From Streptomyces sp. S.PNR 29 (lineage in GTDB: Bacteria > Actinomycetota > Actinomycetes > Streptomycetales > Streptomycetaceae), in contig NZ_JANUQM010000005.1 in assembly GCF_030386795.1 (NCBI RefSeq), positions 491,625 to 555,624 of the forward strand: a stretch of 64,000 bases of DNA, written 5' to 3'. The position numbers and the translations under genes were made by a program. Below are positions 42,818 through 51,800 of this stretch, piece after piece; the first letter of the stretch is position 1, and the number at the start of each line of letters is the position of its first letter. The notes beneath the pieces were generated by a model, which did no database searches, was not told the DNA's origin, and saw only the letters and a program-made list of their open reading frames with translations.

Positions 42818-43042
42818 GCGGACTTCGACGTCACCCGCGCGAACAACGACCACGTCACCTTCGGCAAGGGCAGCCCCCACCTGCGCCTGGGCAACCTGCT
42901 CGCCCGCACCGAGATCCGCCTCATGTTCGAGGAGCTGATCCCGCGCCTGGCGGACATCCGCCTGACCGGTGACGTGCCGCGTGTGCGCTCCAACTTCGTC
43001 AACGGCATCAAGAAGCTGCCGGCGGAGGTCGCCCTCGCGTAA
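42818..43042 (+). pseudogene. C-terminal remnant of a cytochrome P450 lacking its heme cysteine
   Basis: About 74 codons: FDVTRANNDHVTFGKGSPHLRLGNLLARTEIRLMFEELIPRLADIRLTGDVPRVRSNFVNG and so on. This is the heme-binding loop through the C-terminus of a bacterial P450, but the invariant Cys of FGxGxHxCxG is Arg in HLRLG. Everything N-terminal is missing; the preceding about 120 bp is unrelated, with on the minus strand a short QALDELRSVLRRLAEE piece of uncertain origin. Nonfunctional. Confidence 0.7.
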
Positions 43043-43744
43043 CCATCTGTTTATTCCCTCTGAACCACGGATAGTTCACCCAAAAAACCGGCAGACCGTC
43101 ATTTAGCTGATGGCTCCACCGGTTCTCCAGCGCCGGCGGCCGTCCTCGCCGGCGCTTCAGCCATACACAGTGCGAGGGGTGTGAGGTCGCTCACTTTTGG
43201 GATGCCGTCCAGTGGGCAAGGAATCGCCTGGAGGCGGGGTATTTGCCCTGCACACGCAGCGCGCCGGGCAGCGGCGCGCTCGCGGGGCCTCGTGCTAGCA
43301 TTCAAATGTTCGATCACGACATGGCGAAGCGTCAAATCGACGTTCAAGCGGGGGAACTGAGCGTGTTCGCAAGTGACGATGAGGTGCGAGTGGCGTTGAC
43401 CGCCGCCACTCGACGGGCCGGAGCGGGCCGTGACGGCGCCCGGCCTGGCGGATTCCCTGAGCACCACCCATCCAGGGGCACAGGCGCCTGCGCGCTGAAC
43501 TCGGCGTTCGGCGCTGCCAGTTACTGACGTACCACACATGATGAACGGCCCGGATCACGAGCGACCGGTGCAGCGTCGGGCGACGCGGCTTTCTCATGCG
43601 TAGGCGCGGAATGGACGCTGTTTCCCACTTCGGCGCGGTCTCCGCACGCTCGAATTCGGCCGGCCCGGAATGACGTGACGGTAAATCCACGGACGGGAAT
43701 TCGACGGATGCGTGGATGCATCGAGCAACGAGCGGAGTGAAGCC
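43043..43744. other. Noncoding region before the biosynthetic cluster
   Basis: About 700 bp with lower GC in places and no reading frame with convincing codon use or family similarity. It contains the hairpin at 43129-43156, a TAGCAT -10-like hexamer near 43297 and an A/T-richer stretch 43300-43400. Promoter elements for the rightward operon at 43745 are expected here; I cannot assign them firmly. Confidence 0.5.
43129..43156. terminator. GC hairpin downstream of the P450 remnant
   Basis: AGCGCCGGC (43129-43137) and GCCGGCGCT (43148-43156) form a perfect 9-bp stem with a 10-nt loop. No U-tract follows. It could insulate the biosynthetic operon from upstream transcription. Confidence 0.5.
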
Positions 43745-44587
43745 ATGACCGATCAGCACCGACTTGGCCTCTTAGTGGACCAGGCCTTCTACGGTTCCAC
43801 GTACCAGGGCCGCGACGCATGGCGTGCCGCCGCGTTATCCGGAGCCGAATGGCTGTGCATCGTCGAAGAGGCGATGGACCTCAAACCCGAACGGTTGCTG
43901 CAACTCCGCGACGACGCGGACTCGGTCGGCCTCCCCATATCCCTGACCGCCTGCCACGCTTTCGGCCTCAGCGACCACCGTGATGTCGTCCGGGAGTTCA
44001 ACATCTCCCGCACCGAGGCCCATATCGACCTTACGCGCGAACTCGGCGGGCATGTGATGAAGATGCTGCTCGGCGAATGGATCTGGCGCACCATGTGGCC
44101 GGAGGCGGCCCAGTGGCAGATCCTGGTCGATTCACTGCGCCGGCTCGCCGACTACGCGCAATCCCGTGACATCCAACTCAGCGTCAAGCCCGAGCCGTTG
44201 GACAGTGCCTTCGTCCCCGACGTGGACGCGCTGGTGCGGCTGCTGGACGACGTGGCCTCGCCGGGCCTGCAGGCCAACATCGACGTCTCGCATCTGGTCG
44301 TGCAGGGCGTGCCCGCCGCCGAAGTCGGCCGGCTGCCCGGCCGGGTGAACAGCGTCGACTTCTCCGACTCCAACGGCAAATACCACGAGCACCTTGTGCC
44401 GGGAGACGGCGTGGCGGACCTGCCGGCCTTCACCGAGCAGCTCCTCGCCGTCGACGCGCAGTGGATCGGTGTCGAGGTGGGCCCGTTCACCGACCCGGAG
44501 AACGCCCACGACAAGGTCGCCAGGTCACTCGCCGAGACCAAGCGCCTCTTCGACGCCGCGCGGCAGGCGCGGAACGCCCGTGGCTGA
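43745..44587 (+). CDS. TIM-barrel sugar isomerase/epimerase-like protein, first gene of the cluster
   Basis: A 280-residue protein of the xylose isomerase-like/AP endonuclease 2 superfamily. Metal-site-type segments: LCIVEEAMDL, LSVKPEPLDSAFV, LQANIDVSHLVVQG, VNSVDFSDSNGKYHEHLVPGDG and WIGVEVGPF. Family members isomerise or dehydrate small hydroxy-acids and sugars (hydroxypyruvate isomerase, myo-inosose dehydratase) or act as endonucleases. Being first in a polyketide/peptide operon, it may supply or tailor a C3 unit, which would suit the glyceryl-ACP machinery downstream; this is inference. ATG 43745 has only a weak upstream GGAG-like sequence. Confidence 0.75.
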   Translation: MTDQHRLGLLVDQAFYGSTYQGRDAWRAAALSGAEWLCIVEEAMDLKPERLLQLRDDADSVGLPISLTACHAFGLSDHRDVVREFNISRTEAHIDLTRELGGHVMKMLLGEWIWRTMWPEAAQWQILVDSLRRLADYAQSRDIQLSVKPEPLDSAFVPDVDALVRLLDDVASPGLQANIDVSHLVVQGVPAAEVGRLPGRVNSVDFSDSNGKYHEHLVPGDGVADLPAFTEQLLAVDAQWIGVEVGPFTDPENAHDKVARSLAETKRLFDAARQARNARG

Positions 44588-44629
44588 ACGGTCCCGCGCG
44601 CCGTTCCCGTTCCCTTCCCGGAGGCCCTG

Positions 44630-45055
44630 ATGCCGAACACCGCAGCCGATTCCGACGGCGGAGTCATACCCGAACGGCAGCCCGTCGCCGTACCGGAGGC
44701 CTCGCCCGACCCCGTTCAACTCGTACGCCAGGCCTGGGAGAACGTGCTGTGCATCGACACGGCACCCCTGGACACCGGCTTCTTCGACGCGGGCGGCAGC
44801 TCCATGCTGCTGGTCATGCTCGCCGATGAACTGGCCGACCTCACCGGCCGGGAGCTGGACGTCGCCGAGCTCTTCCGCCACGACACCGTTCTGAAGCAGG
44901 CCAGGCTGCTCGACCCCGACCACGAGACGGACAACCGCCCGGCCCCGCCGGCCGCCACCGGCCGCGGACGACTGCTCGGGGCCGGCCGTCGAGGCCGCGG
45001 CGGCACCGCGCCCACGCGCTCCGAGGCACAGCCGGAAGGATCCGCCGCCCGATGA
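44630..45055 (+). CDS. Stand-alone acyl/peptidyl carrier protein with a basic C-terminal tail
   Basis: A 141-residue protein. Residues 28-95 form a carrier domain with the phosphopantetheine site in FFDAGGSSMLLVMLADEL (Ser near residue 58) and a final helix ELFRHDTVLKQARLL. A 25-residue N-terminal and a 40-residue Arg/Gly/Pro-rich C-terminal extension look disordered; the tail may dock to the megasynthase. Its stop overlaps the start of the KS gene (ATGA). A partner for the AMP-ligase at 54183 is likely. Confidence 0.85.
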   Translation: MPNTAADSDGGVIPERQPVAVPEASPDPVQLVRQAWENVLCIDTAPLDTGFFDAGGSSMLLVMLADELADLTGRELDVAELFRHDTVLKQARLLDPDHETDNRPAPPAATGRGRLLGAGRRGRGGTAPTRSEAQPEGSAAR

Positions 45056-48000
45056 ACACCGAGACCGCCATCGCGGTGGTGGGCATCGGCTGCCGCTTCC
45101 CGGACGCCGTGACCCCGCAGGAGTTCTGGGACAACCTGGACAAGGGCCAGGTCTCCATCCGGGACATCCCGGACGAGGAACTGCGCCGCGCCGGGGTGGC
45201 CCCGGAGACGTCGGCCGCCGCCGACTTCGTGGCGCGGGCCGGGACGCTGCAGGACGCCGAGCAGTTCGCCGCCGAGTTCTTCGGCTACCCGCCGGTGGAA
45301 GCCGAACTCATCGATCCTCAGCAGCGGTTGTTCCTGGAAGTCTGCTGGGAGGCCCTGGAGCGGTCCGGCCATCCGCCCCATGACGAAGCCGGCCCGCGGA
45401 TCGGCGTGTTCGCCGGGACCAGCCACAGCTCGTACACCAGCATGCTCCAGTTCGCCCGGGCCCGCGCCCACGGCGCCGTCGCGCTGGGCGACCTGACCTT
45501 GCAACTCGGCGGTTCCGCCGACTTCATGGCCGCCCGGGTCGCCTACAAACTCGGGCTGCGCGGCCCGTCGGTGGCCGTCCAGACGGCCTGCTCCTCGTCC
45601 CTGACCGCGGTGCACTACGCGGTGATCAGCCTGCTCTCCGAGGAGTGCGACATCGCCATGGCGGGCGGCACGGGACTGGCCCACCCGCCCGCCGGCTACC
45701 GCTACCAGCCGGGCGGCGTGTTGTCCGAGGACGGTTACTGCCGGGCCTTCGACATCCGCTCCTCCGGCACCGGGGCCGGCTCCGGCGTCGGCGTCGTCGT
45801 ACTGCGCCGGCTGAACGACGCCCTCGCCGACGGCGACCCCGTCCTCGCGGTGATCCGCGGCAGTGCGGTCGGCAACGACGGCGGTGGCCGGCCGGGCTTC
45901 ACCGCGCCGAGCCCCGCGGGCGTGGCCGACGTGGTGGCCGGTGCGCTCGGCGTGGCCGAGGTGGGCGCCGACGAGCTGCGCTATGTCGAGGCGCACGGCT
46001 CGGGCACCCCGCTCGGCGATCAGGTGGAGCTGCGCGGTCTCATCGACGGCCTGCGGGCCACGACCTCGCGCAGCGGGTACTGCGCCCTCGGTACGGTCAA
46101 GGCGAACATCGGGCACGCCGGTTCCGCGGCCGGTATCGCGGGGCTGATCAAGGCCGTCCATGTGGCGCGCACCGGCCATCTGGTCCCCCACCCGATGTTC
46201 GAACGCCCCCGCGATCCAGGGGTGCTCGCCGTCAGCCCGTTCCACATCCCCACCGAACTGCAGCAGTGCACCGAGCCCGACCGGCAGGTGCTGGTGAACT
46301 CGATGGGCCTGGGCGGCACCAACGCGGCGGTCGTGCTGGCCCCGCCGCCGCCCCCGACCCGCCCGTCCGCCGGTGCGCGCCCGGTGGTCCGGTTACAGCT
46401 GTCGGCCAGGACCCGTACCGAACTCGACGCACTGTCCCGCAGCCTGGCCGACGAAATCGACCAGGACCGTCACGCGCCCGCCGACATCGCCCACACCCTG
46501 CGCACCGGCCGGCACGACTTCGCCGAACGGCGGCTGGTGGCCGCCGCCCCCGACCGGCTGGCCGCCGCCCTGAGACTGCCCCGGCCTCCCGCGGCCCGCA
46601 CCGTCCGCGCTCAGCCCCGCAGAGCCGTCGTGGCGGTCACGGCCCCGCAGGAGAAGGCGAGGCGCGTGCTGCCCACCCTGCTGGCGGGCCTCGGTGGCCG
46701 GGTGGAGCAGTGCGACGCGATCCCCGCGTCACTGCCTTCCGACGTCTACCTTCTGGTGGTCGGTGACGCCGACCCCGGTCCCGACCGGCATGTGCTGCGC
46801 GTCGGTACCGACAGTGCGGAAGAGCCGGCCGAGCAGGTGGCGGCCGCCCTCGCCGACGCCTGGCTGCACGGCGTCCCCGTGCACAGGACGCCCGACGACG
46901 GCACCGGCCTCCGGGTCCCGCTGCCCACCTATCCGTTCACCCGTCACCGCTACTCGGCGCTGGACGGCATCACCCTGGACGCCCACTCCCCCACCCCTGC
47001 CCCCGCTTCCGCACCCGTGGCCACGGACCGCGAAGCAGGCGGACTGGAAGGCGAACTGCTGACCCTGTGGGAAGAGCTGTTCGGCGTGACCGGCATCGGC
47101 CCGCACGACGAGTTCGGCGCGCTCGGCGGCAACTCGCTGCTCGGGCTGCGCATGGTGCTGGAAGTGCAGAGCCGGTACGGCATGCTGCTGAACCTGCACC
47201 GGGTCGGCGGCAGTCAGGCCACCGTCGTACGGGTCGCCGATGCCATCCGCGGCTGGTCCGCCGAGGACGGCGCCAGGACGGGCGACGCGTCCGACAGCGC
47301 TCTGATCGACGCCGACCTCGCCAGGGAGCTGCCACCGCTGCGGCCGCGGCAGGCAGAACCGGGCCAGGACGTCCTGCTCACCGGCGCGACCGGATTCGTC
47401 GGCGCCTTCCTGCTGGACGAGCTGCTGCGGTGTACCGAGGGCCGGGTCTACTGCCTGGTGCGGGCCGAGGACGAGGCGCACGGCCGCAGACGGCTGCGGG
47501 AGGCGGCGCGGCGCTTCCGGCTGCCCGAGCCCGACCCTCAGCGGGTGCACATCGTGCCGGGCGACCTGGGTGAGATCGCCGAGGTCTGCGAGACGTACCG
47601 GGACGGCGAGCTGGGCCGTCGGGTCGGCCATGTGCTGCACTGCGCCGCGCATGTCGTCTTCACCGAGCCGTACCCCGTGCTGCGGGCGGCCAACACCCTG
47701 GCCACCCATGCCCTGCTCGGCTGGATGCGGACCAACGGGATCGTGGACATCAGCTATGTCTCCACCCTGGCGGCGTGCGGCCGGGCGCTGGGCACGGGAG
47801 ACCGGCTGCTGGAGCGCCGGGAGCAGCCCCTGGACCCCGCGGCCGGCGGCTACGGGATATCCAAGTGGGTCAGCGAGCGGATTCTGGAGCAGGCGGAGCG
47901 CGACGGCATGCGCGTGCGGGTCTTCCGCCCCGGGCTCATCGCCGGCGCCACCACCACCGGCGCCTGCAACGACCTGGACATGATGTGGCGTCTGGTCGCC

Positions 48001-48516
48001 GCCTGCCTGGCCGTCGGCGCGTACCCGCTGGACGACAACCGGCTGGCGATCGCCCCCGTCGACCTGGTGGCCCGGGCGATCGTCGAACTCGGCACGCGGC
48101 CCGGCTCGGTGGGCCAGGTCTACCACCTGGTGGGCGAGTCCAACGGCTCGCTTCCGGAGCTCTTCGCGGAACTGGCCGGGCTGGGCATGCCGACCCGCGG
48201 CGTCTCCGGCGAGGAGTGGGTGCGGCTGGTGTCCGAGCGGGCGCTCGCCACGGGCGACCCGGTGCTGTCCAGCATGGCGCTCTACGAGAACAACGGCGTC
48301 GACGCACCCCGCTGGTCGGTCGAGAGCGACGGGTGGCAGGACTGGCTGCGCACAGCAGGTCTCGACCCGCGACTGGACGGCGCCCGGGCCCTGCACACGC
48401 TGCGGTACCTCGCCGGACGACCCGAGTTCCAGAGCCTGTTGACCGGCCTGCCGCAGGCCCGCCCACCGCAGGACCGGGACGGTGCGGCACAGCCGGAAGA
48501 CGGAACCACCCAGTGA
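45052..48516 (+). CDS. AT-less PKS: ketosynthase - carrier protein - thioester reductase
   Basis: A 1154-residue modular enzyme. The KS (1-430) has active-site Cys180 in TACSSS, His315 in EAHGSGTPLGD and His355 in NIGHAGSAAG. Residues 445-505 match the KS-AT linker (LSARTRTELDALSRSLADEI, TLRTGRHDFAERRLV), and 621-634 match the post-AT linker (VPLPTYPFTRHRY). The acyltransferase between them is gone, leaving about 100 residues without the GHSxG motif. The carrier domain (665-735) has Ser695 in GGNSLLG. The thioester reductase (770-1154) has NAD(P)-binding GATGFVG and the YGISK catalytic Tyr/Lys. Such an enzyme extends a chain by one unit delivered in trans and releases it as aldehyde or alcohol. 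The preceding carrier and following 3-hydroxyacyl dehydrogenase genes overlap it. Confidence 0.88.
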   Translation: MNTETAIAVVGIGCRFPDAVTPQEFWDNLDKGQVSIRDIPDEELRRAGVAPETSAAADFVARAGTLQDAEQFAAEFFGYPPVEAELIDPQQRLFLEVCWEALERSGHPPHDEAGPRIGVFAGTSHSSYTSMLQFARARAHGAVALGDLTLQLGGSADFMAARVAYKLGLRGPSVAVQTACSSSLTAVHYAVISLLSEECDIAMAGGTGLAHPPAGYRYQPGGVLSEDGYCRAFDIRSSGTGAGSGVGVVVLRRLNDALADGDPVLAVIRGSAVGNDGGGRPGFTAPSPAGVADVVAGALGVAEVGADELRYVEAHGSGTPLGDQVELRGLIDGLRATTSRSGYCALGTVKANIGHAGSAAGIAGLIKAVHVARTGHLVPHPMFERPRDPGVLAVSPFHIPTELQQCTEPDRQVLVNSMGLGGTNAAVVLAPPPPPTRPSAGARPVVRLQLSARTRTELDALSRSLADEIDQDRHAPADIAHTLRTGRHDFAERRLVAAAPDRLAAALRLPRPPAARTVRAQPRRAVVAVTAPQEKARRVLPTLLAGLGGRVEQCDAIPASLPSDVYLLVVGDADPGPDRHVLRVGTDSAEEPAEQVAAALADAWLHGVPVHRTPDDGTGLRVPLPTYPFTRHRYSALDGITLDAHSPTPAPASAPVATDREAGGLEGELLTLWEELFGVTGIGPHDEFGALGGNSLLGLRMVLEVQSRYGMLLNLHRVGGSQATVVRVADAIRGWSAEDGARTGDASDSALIDADLARELPPLRPRQAEPGQDVLLTGATGFVGAFLLDELLRCTEGRVYCLVRAEDEAHGRRRLREAARRFRLPEPDPQRVHIVPGDLGEIAEVCETYRDGELGRRVGHVLHCAAHVVFTEPYPVLRAANTLATHALLGWMRTNGIVDISYVSTLAACGRALGTGDRLLERREQPLDPAAGGYGISKWVSERILEQAERDGMRVRVFRPGLIAGATTTGACNDLDMMWRLVAACLAVGAYPLDDNRLAIAPVDLVARAIVELGTRPGSVGQVYHLVGESNGSLPELFAELAGLGMPTRGVSGEEWVRLVSERALATGDPVLSSMALYENNGVDAPRWSVESDGWQDWLRTAGLDPRLDGARALHTLRYLAGRPEFQSLLTGLPQARPPQDRDGAAQPEDGTTQ

Positions 48517-49397
48517 CGACAGACGGGACGATGATGAACGGGGCTTGGACCACCCGCAGGCTGGCGATCGTGGGCGCGGGCGTGATGGGCGTGGGGATCA
48601 CCACGCTGGCCGTCGGCCATGGTGTTCCGGTGCTGCTCCTCGACATCAGCGAGGAGCGGCTGCGCCGGGCACAGGACGCGATCCGCCAGGAACTGCGGCT
48701 CGCCCGCATGATGGGCAAGCTCCCGGCCGGTGCCGCCGGGGAGCTGACCGTCAGTACCTCCTACGACGATCTGCGCGAGGCCGGCGCCGTCATCGAGGCG
48801 GTGACGGAGACCACCGACGCCAAGATGAAGGCGCTGGCCGCGATCTGCGACGCCGTGGCTCCCGGCACTCTGATCACCTCGAACACCTCGGCCATCCCGG
48901 TGGACGAACTGGCCGGCTACACCAGCCGGCCGGAGGACGTCGTCGGCACCCACTTCATGAACCCGCCCTATCTGATCCGGGCCGTCGAGGTGGTACGCGG
49001 ACCGCGCACCGGCGAGGCGGCGATGGCCGCGCTGCGCTCGCTGCTCTCCGCGCTCGACCGGGACGAGGTGCTGGTCGGCGACGGCCCCGGCTTCGTCTCC
49101 AACCGGATCCTGATGCGCGTCATCAACGACGCGGCCCGGCTGGTCGAGGAGGGGCGCGCGCCGGCCGAGGCGGTCGACCGGGTCTTCACCGGATGCTTCG
49201 GGCACCCCACGGGCCCCCTCGCCACCGCCGACCTCATCGGCCTCGACAACGTCGTCGACACCCTGCGGGTCCTGCACGACCGCACCGGGGACGACGGCTA
49301 CCTCGCCTGCGACCTGCTGCTGGACAAGGTGCGGTCGGGCGACCACGGCCGCAAGACCGGCAAGGGCTTTCACATCTACGGAGGAACGAGCGCATGA
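48513..49397 (+). CDS. 3-hydroxyacyl-CoA dehydrogenase-like (FkbK type)
   Basis: A 294-residue NAD-dependent dehydrogenase: Rossmann motif LAIVGAGVMGVGITTLAVGHG, TSNTSAIPVDELAGYTSRPEDVVGTHFMNPPYLIRAVEVV (catalytic His) and GDGPGFVSNRILMRVINDAARLVEEG. In methoxymalonyl/hydroxymalonyl-ACP cassettes the FkbK homologue oxidises glyceryl-ACP. The start is taken as GTG 48513, which overlaps the KS gene stop (GTGA) and keeps the frame; ATG 48531/48534 are alternatives. Followed by overlap with the ACP gene. Confidence 0.85.
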   Translation: MTTDGTMMNGAWTTRRLAIVGAGVMGVGITTLAVGHGVPVLLLDISEERLRRAQDAIRQELRLARMMGKLPAGAAGELTVSTSYDDLREAGAVIEAVTETTDAKMKALAAICDAVAPGTLITSNTSAIPVDELAGYTSRPEDVVGTHFMNPPYLIRAVEVVRGPRTGEAAMAALRSLLSALDRDEVLVGDGPGFVSNRILMRVINDAARLVEEGRAPAEAVDRVFTGCFGHPTGPLATADLIGLDNVVDTLRVLHDRTGDDGYLACDLLLDKVRSGDHGRKTGKGFHIYGGTSA

Positions 49398-49699
49398 GCA
49401 CCCTCGACAACGACCTGGCCCGGCAGCCCGGAGCCGAATCCGCTGCCGACCCGGTGCGAGAGAGCCTGCTGGGGTTCCTCCGTGCCCGGACGAAGACCGA
49501 ATGGGCCGCCGACCAGGACCTGTTCGCCTCGGGAGTGGTCTCCTCGCTGTTCTCCCTGGAACTGCTGCAGTACGTGGAACAGGAGTTCAAGGTCACCGTC
49601 GAGGGCGATGACCTCACCTTGGACAACTTCCGTACCGTGCACGCCATGGCCGCACTGGTCGAGCGGCTGCGCGGGGGCGAGCCGGGACCGGGACGGTGA
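49394..49699 (+). CDS. Discrete acyl carrier protein (FkbJ type)
   Basis: A 101-residue carrier protein. The pantetheinyl Ser lies in LFASGVVSSLFSLELLQYVEQEF, where most ACPs have DS; helix III follows (DNFRTVHAMAALVERL). Such discrete ACPs carry the glyceryl, then the 2-hydroxymalonyl unit. ATG 49394 follows GGAGG and overlaps the dehydrogenase stop (ATGA). Confidence 0.85.
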   Translation: MSTLDNDLARQPGAESAADPVRESLLGFLRARTKTEWAADQDLFASGVVSSLFSLELLQYVEQEFKVTVEGDDLTLDNFRTVHAMAALVERLRGGEPGPGR

Positions 49700-50808
49700 G
49701 GGCCGACACGGTCGGTGCCGCCTGTACCGAGCTGACCGAACTCGTCGGCGAACAGGCCGACGAGTGGGACCGGCAGGGGCGGATCCCGGAGGCGGTGGTC
49801 CGCGAGGCGTCCCGCCGCGGACTGCTGTGCGCCCAGGTCGGCCCGGAGCACGGCGGGCTGGGCCTGAACAGCCTGGACAACGGCGAACTGACCGCGCACG
49901 CCGGAAGCCTGTGCAGTTCGCTGCGGTCGCTGATGACCTCGCAGGGCATGGCCGCCTGGACCATCCAGCGCATCGGCAGTGCCGAGCAGCGCCGGACGTT
50001 CCTGCCCCGGCTGACCGGTGGCGAGGTCATCGGCGTGGCGTTCAGCGAGTCGGATGCGGGCAGCGATCTGTCCGGCATCCGCACCGAGATCCGCCGCGAC
50101 GGTGACTCGGTGCGGGTCAGCGGCTCCAAGATCTGGACGACCGGCGGTGCGTACGCCGATCTGCTCGCCGTCTTCGGCACCTACGGCGACGGAGCGGCCG
50201 TGGTGCTGGTGCCCACCGACGCGCCCGGTGTCCGGGTGGAGCGGCTACCGGACCCGATGGGCTGCCGGGCGGCCGGGCACGCCGATGTGCACCTGGACGA
50301 CGTCGGGTTGCCCGCCGGGCAGTTACTGGGCGGGGCGGGCATGCCGCTGGCCATGCTGGCCACCTCGGCGCTGACCTACGGCAGGCTCTCGGTGGCCTGG
50401 GGCTGCGCGGGCATCCTGCGCGCCTGCCTGGACGCCACGGCCCGGCACGCCAAGCACCGTGTCCAGTTCGGCAAACCCCTTGCCGAGCACCAGCTGGTGG
50501 CCCGCCACCTGGCCGAACTGTCCGTCGGCGAGCACGTCACCAGGCGCTGTTGCGAGTTCGCCAGCGCGTGCTGGGACGAGGGAAGTCCGCAGACCGGGAC
50601 GCAGGCGGTGCTCGCCAAGTACGTGGCGGCCAAGGAGGCCGTCAAGGGCGCGGCCGCCGCCGTCCAGGTGCTGGCCTCCCGCGGAGCGCGGGACGGCCAC
50701 CCGGTCGCCAGGGCGTACCGCGACGCGAAGCTGATGGAGATCATCGAGGGCAGCACGGAGATCAGCCAGCTGCTGCTCGCGGAACACGCACTGGTGGGTT
50801 CGATATGA
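49696..50808 (+). CDS. Acyl-CoA dehydrogenase-like flavoprotein (FkbI type)
   Basis: A 370-residue acyl-CoA-dehydrogenase-fold protein. FAD-site segments: AFSESDAGSDLSGIRTEIRRDGDSVRVSGSKIWTTGG, KHRVQFGKPLAEHQLVARHLAEL and the C-terminal IIEGSTEISQLLLAEHAL. Homologues in hydroxymalonyl/methoxymalonyl-ACP pathways oxidise the ACP-bound intermediate toward the malonate semialdehyde or acid. GTG 49696 overlaps the ACP stop (GTGA) and its own stop overlaps the next start. Confidence 0.87.
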   Translation: MRADTVGAACTELTELVGEQADEWDRQGRIPEAVVREASRRGLLCAQVGPEHGGLGLNSLDNGELTAHAGSLCSSLRSLMTSQGMAAWTIQRIGSAEQRRTFLPRLTGGEVIGVAFSESDAGSDLSGIRTEIRRDGDSVRVSGSKIWTTGGAYADLLAVFGTYGDGAAVVLVPTDAPGVRVERLPDPMGCRAAGHADVHLDDVGLPAGQLLGGAGMPLAMLATSALTYGRLSVAWGCAGILRACLDATARHAKHRVQFGKPLAEHQLVARHLAELSVGEHVTRRCCEFASACWDEGSPQTGTQAVLAKYVAAKEAVKGAAAAVQVLASRGARDGHPVARAYRDAKLMEIIEGSTEISQLLLAEHALVGSI

Positions 50809-51800
50809 CCACGACTGTGAACGACGGCGACGCGGCGGCGGTGGGCATCGGTGCCATCCACTGCGTACTGCCCGATGAGCGCTTCCCCGTGGAGAAGCTG
50901 CCGGAGCTGGACAATCTGCCGCGCGAGGAGGCGGACTTCGCCCGCGGGTGCGGCATCCGTACGGTGAGCCGGTTCACCGACGAGGCCACCTCGGCCGGCC
51001 TTGCCGCCCAGGCGACACGGGAGTTGCTGGACGGCGCCGACCGGGAACCCGATGTGCTGGTGGCCGTGGGAGCACGCGCCCCGGAGGTCCTGCTCGGCTC
51101 GGACTCCGGCCACATCGCGAAGGAGGCCGGGCTGACCTCCGCCTTCTCCTTCGTGCTCGACGGACTCGGATGCACCGGCTCCAGCACGGCCTGGTCCCTG
51201 GCCAGGGACCTGCTGCTGGCCGACCCGTCCCGGCACAGCGTGCTGATCACCCATGCCAGCCGTCCGGTGTCGCTGGACCGGGTGCGCTACCCGGTGACCG
51301 TCATCGGCGACGGTGCCTTCGCGATGACCATGGTCCGCGGCGGCCGGCCGGTGCTGCGCGCCCACCGCCAGGAGACCGACGGCAAGTTCCACGACCTGTT
51401 CCGCGTCGACTACAAGAGTGCGCCCTGGTACGAGTGGCGAGAGGAGTGCCGGTCCGCCGACCGGTACCGGTTCGAGCTCGCCCTGCACAGCCAGCAGCGG
51501 CTGGCCCGGCTGGTCGACGAGGTGCTGGCCGAGGCCCAGGTCGACCGCGCCGGGGTCGCCGCCACGCTGATGCAGAACGTGACCGCCCCCGCCTTCCAGT
51601 TCTACGAGTCCTTCCTCGGGCTGCCCATCCACCCGGTCTGCCACCGGCACCTGGCGGAGTACGGGCACCTGGGCGCCATGGACGTGGTGCTCAACCTGGA
51701 CCGGCTGCTGGCCACCGGCGAGCTGGCGCCCGGCGACCTGGTCCTGGTCCTCAACAACAGTCCCGTGGCGGCCTGGGCCGTGACCCTCTGGGAGGTGTGA
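50805..51800 (+). CDS. Ketoacyl-ACP synthase III-like enzyme
   Basis: A 331-residue thiolase-fold protein. The candidate nucleophile is Cys in DGLGCTGSSTAWSLA (about residue 122). The His region is HPVCHRHLAEYGHLGAMDVVLNLD and the Asn region is LVLNNSPVAAW, giving a Cys/His/Asn-type triad. KAS III enzymes start chains by condensation, but cluster-borne relatives also act as acyltransferases onto hydroxyls. Its place inside the FkbI-FkbH pair is unusual and suggests that it uses the C3 ACP unit. ATG 50805 overlaps the upstream stop (ATGA). Confidence 0.8.
   Translation: MTTTVNDGDAAAVGIGAIHCVLPDERFPVEKLPELDNLPREEADFARGCGIRTVSRFTDEATSAGLAAQATRELLDGADREPDVLVAVGARAPEVLLGSDSGHIAKEAGLTSAFSFVLDGLGCTGSSTAWSLARDLLLADPSRHSVLITHASRPVSLDRVRYPVTVIGDGAFAMTMVRGGRPVLRAHRQETDGKFHDLFRVDYKSAPWYEWREECRSADRYRFELALHSQQRLARLVDEVLAEAQVDRAGVAATLMQNVTAPAFQFYESFLGLPIHPVCHRHLAEYGHLGAMDVVLNLDRLLATGELAPGDLVLVLNNSPVAAWAVTLWEV

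Noticed and set aside
43243..43527. 94-codon plus-strand frame before the biosynthetic cluster
   Set aside because: No Shine-Dalgarno, no recognisable domain and Ser/Ala/Arg-rich translation. Treated as noncoding.
43099..43820. Overlapping minus-strand frames of 99-154 codons
   Set aside because: Arginine-rich, mutually overlapping and without start signals or family features; expected by chance at this GC content.
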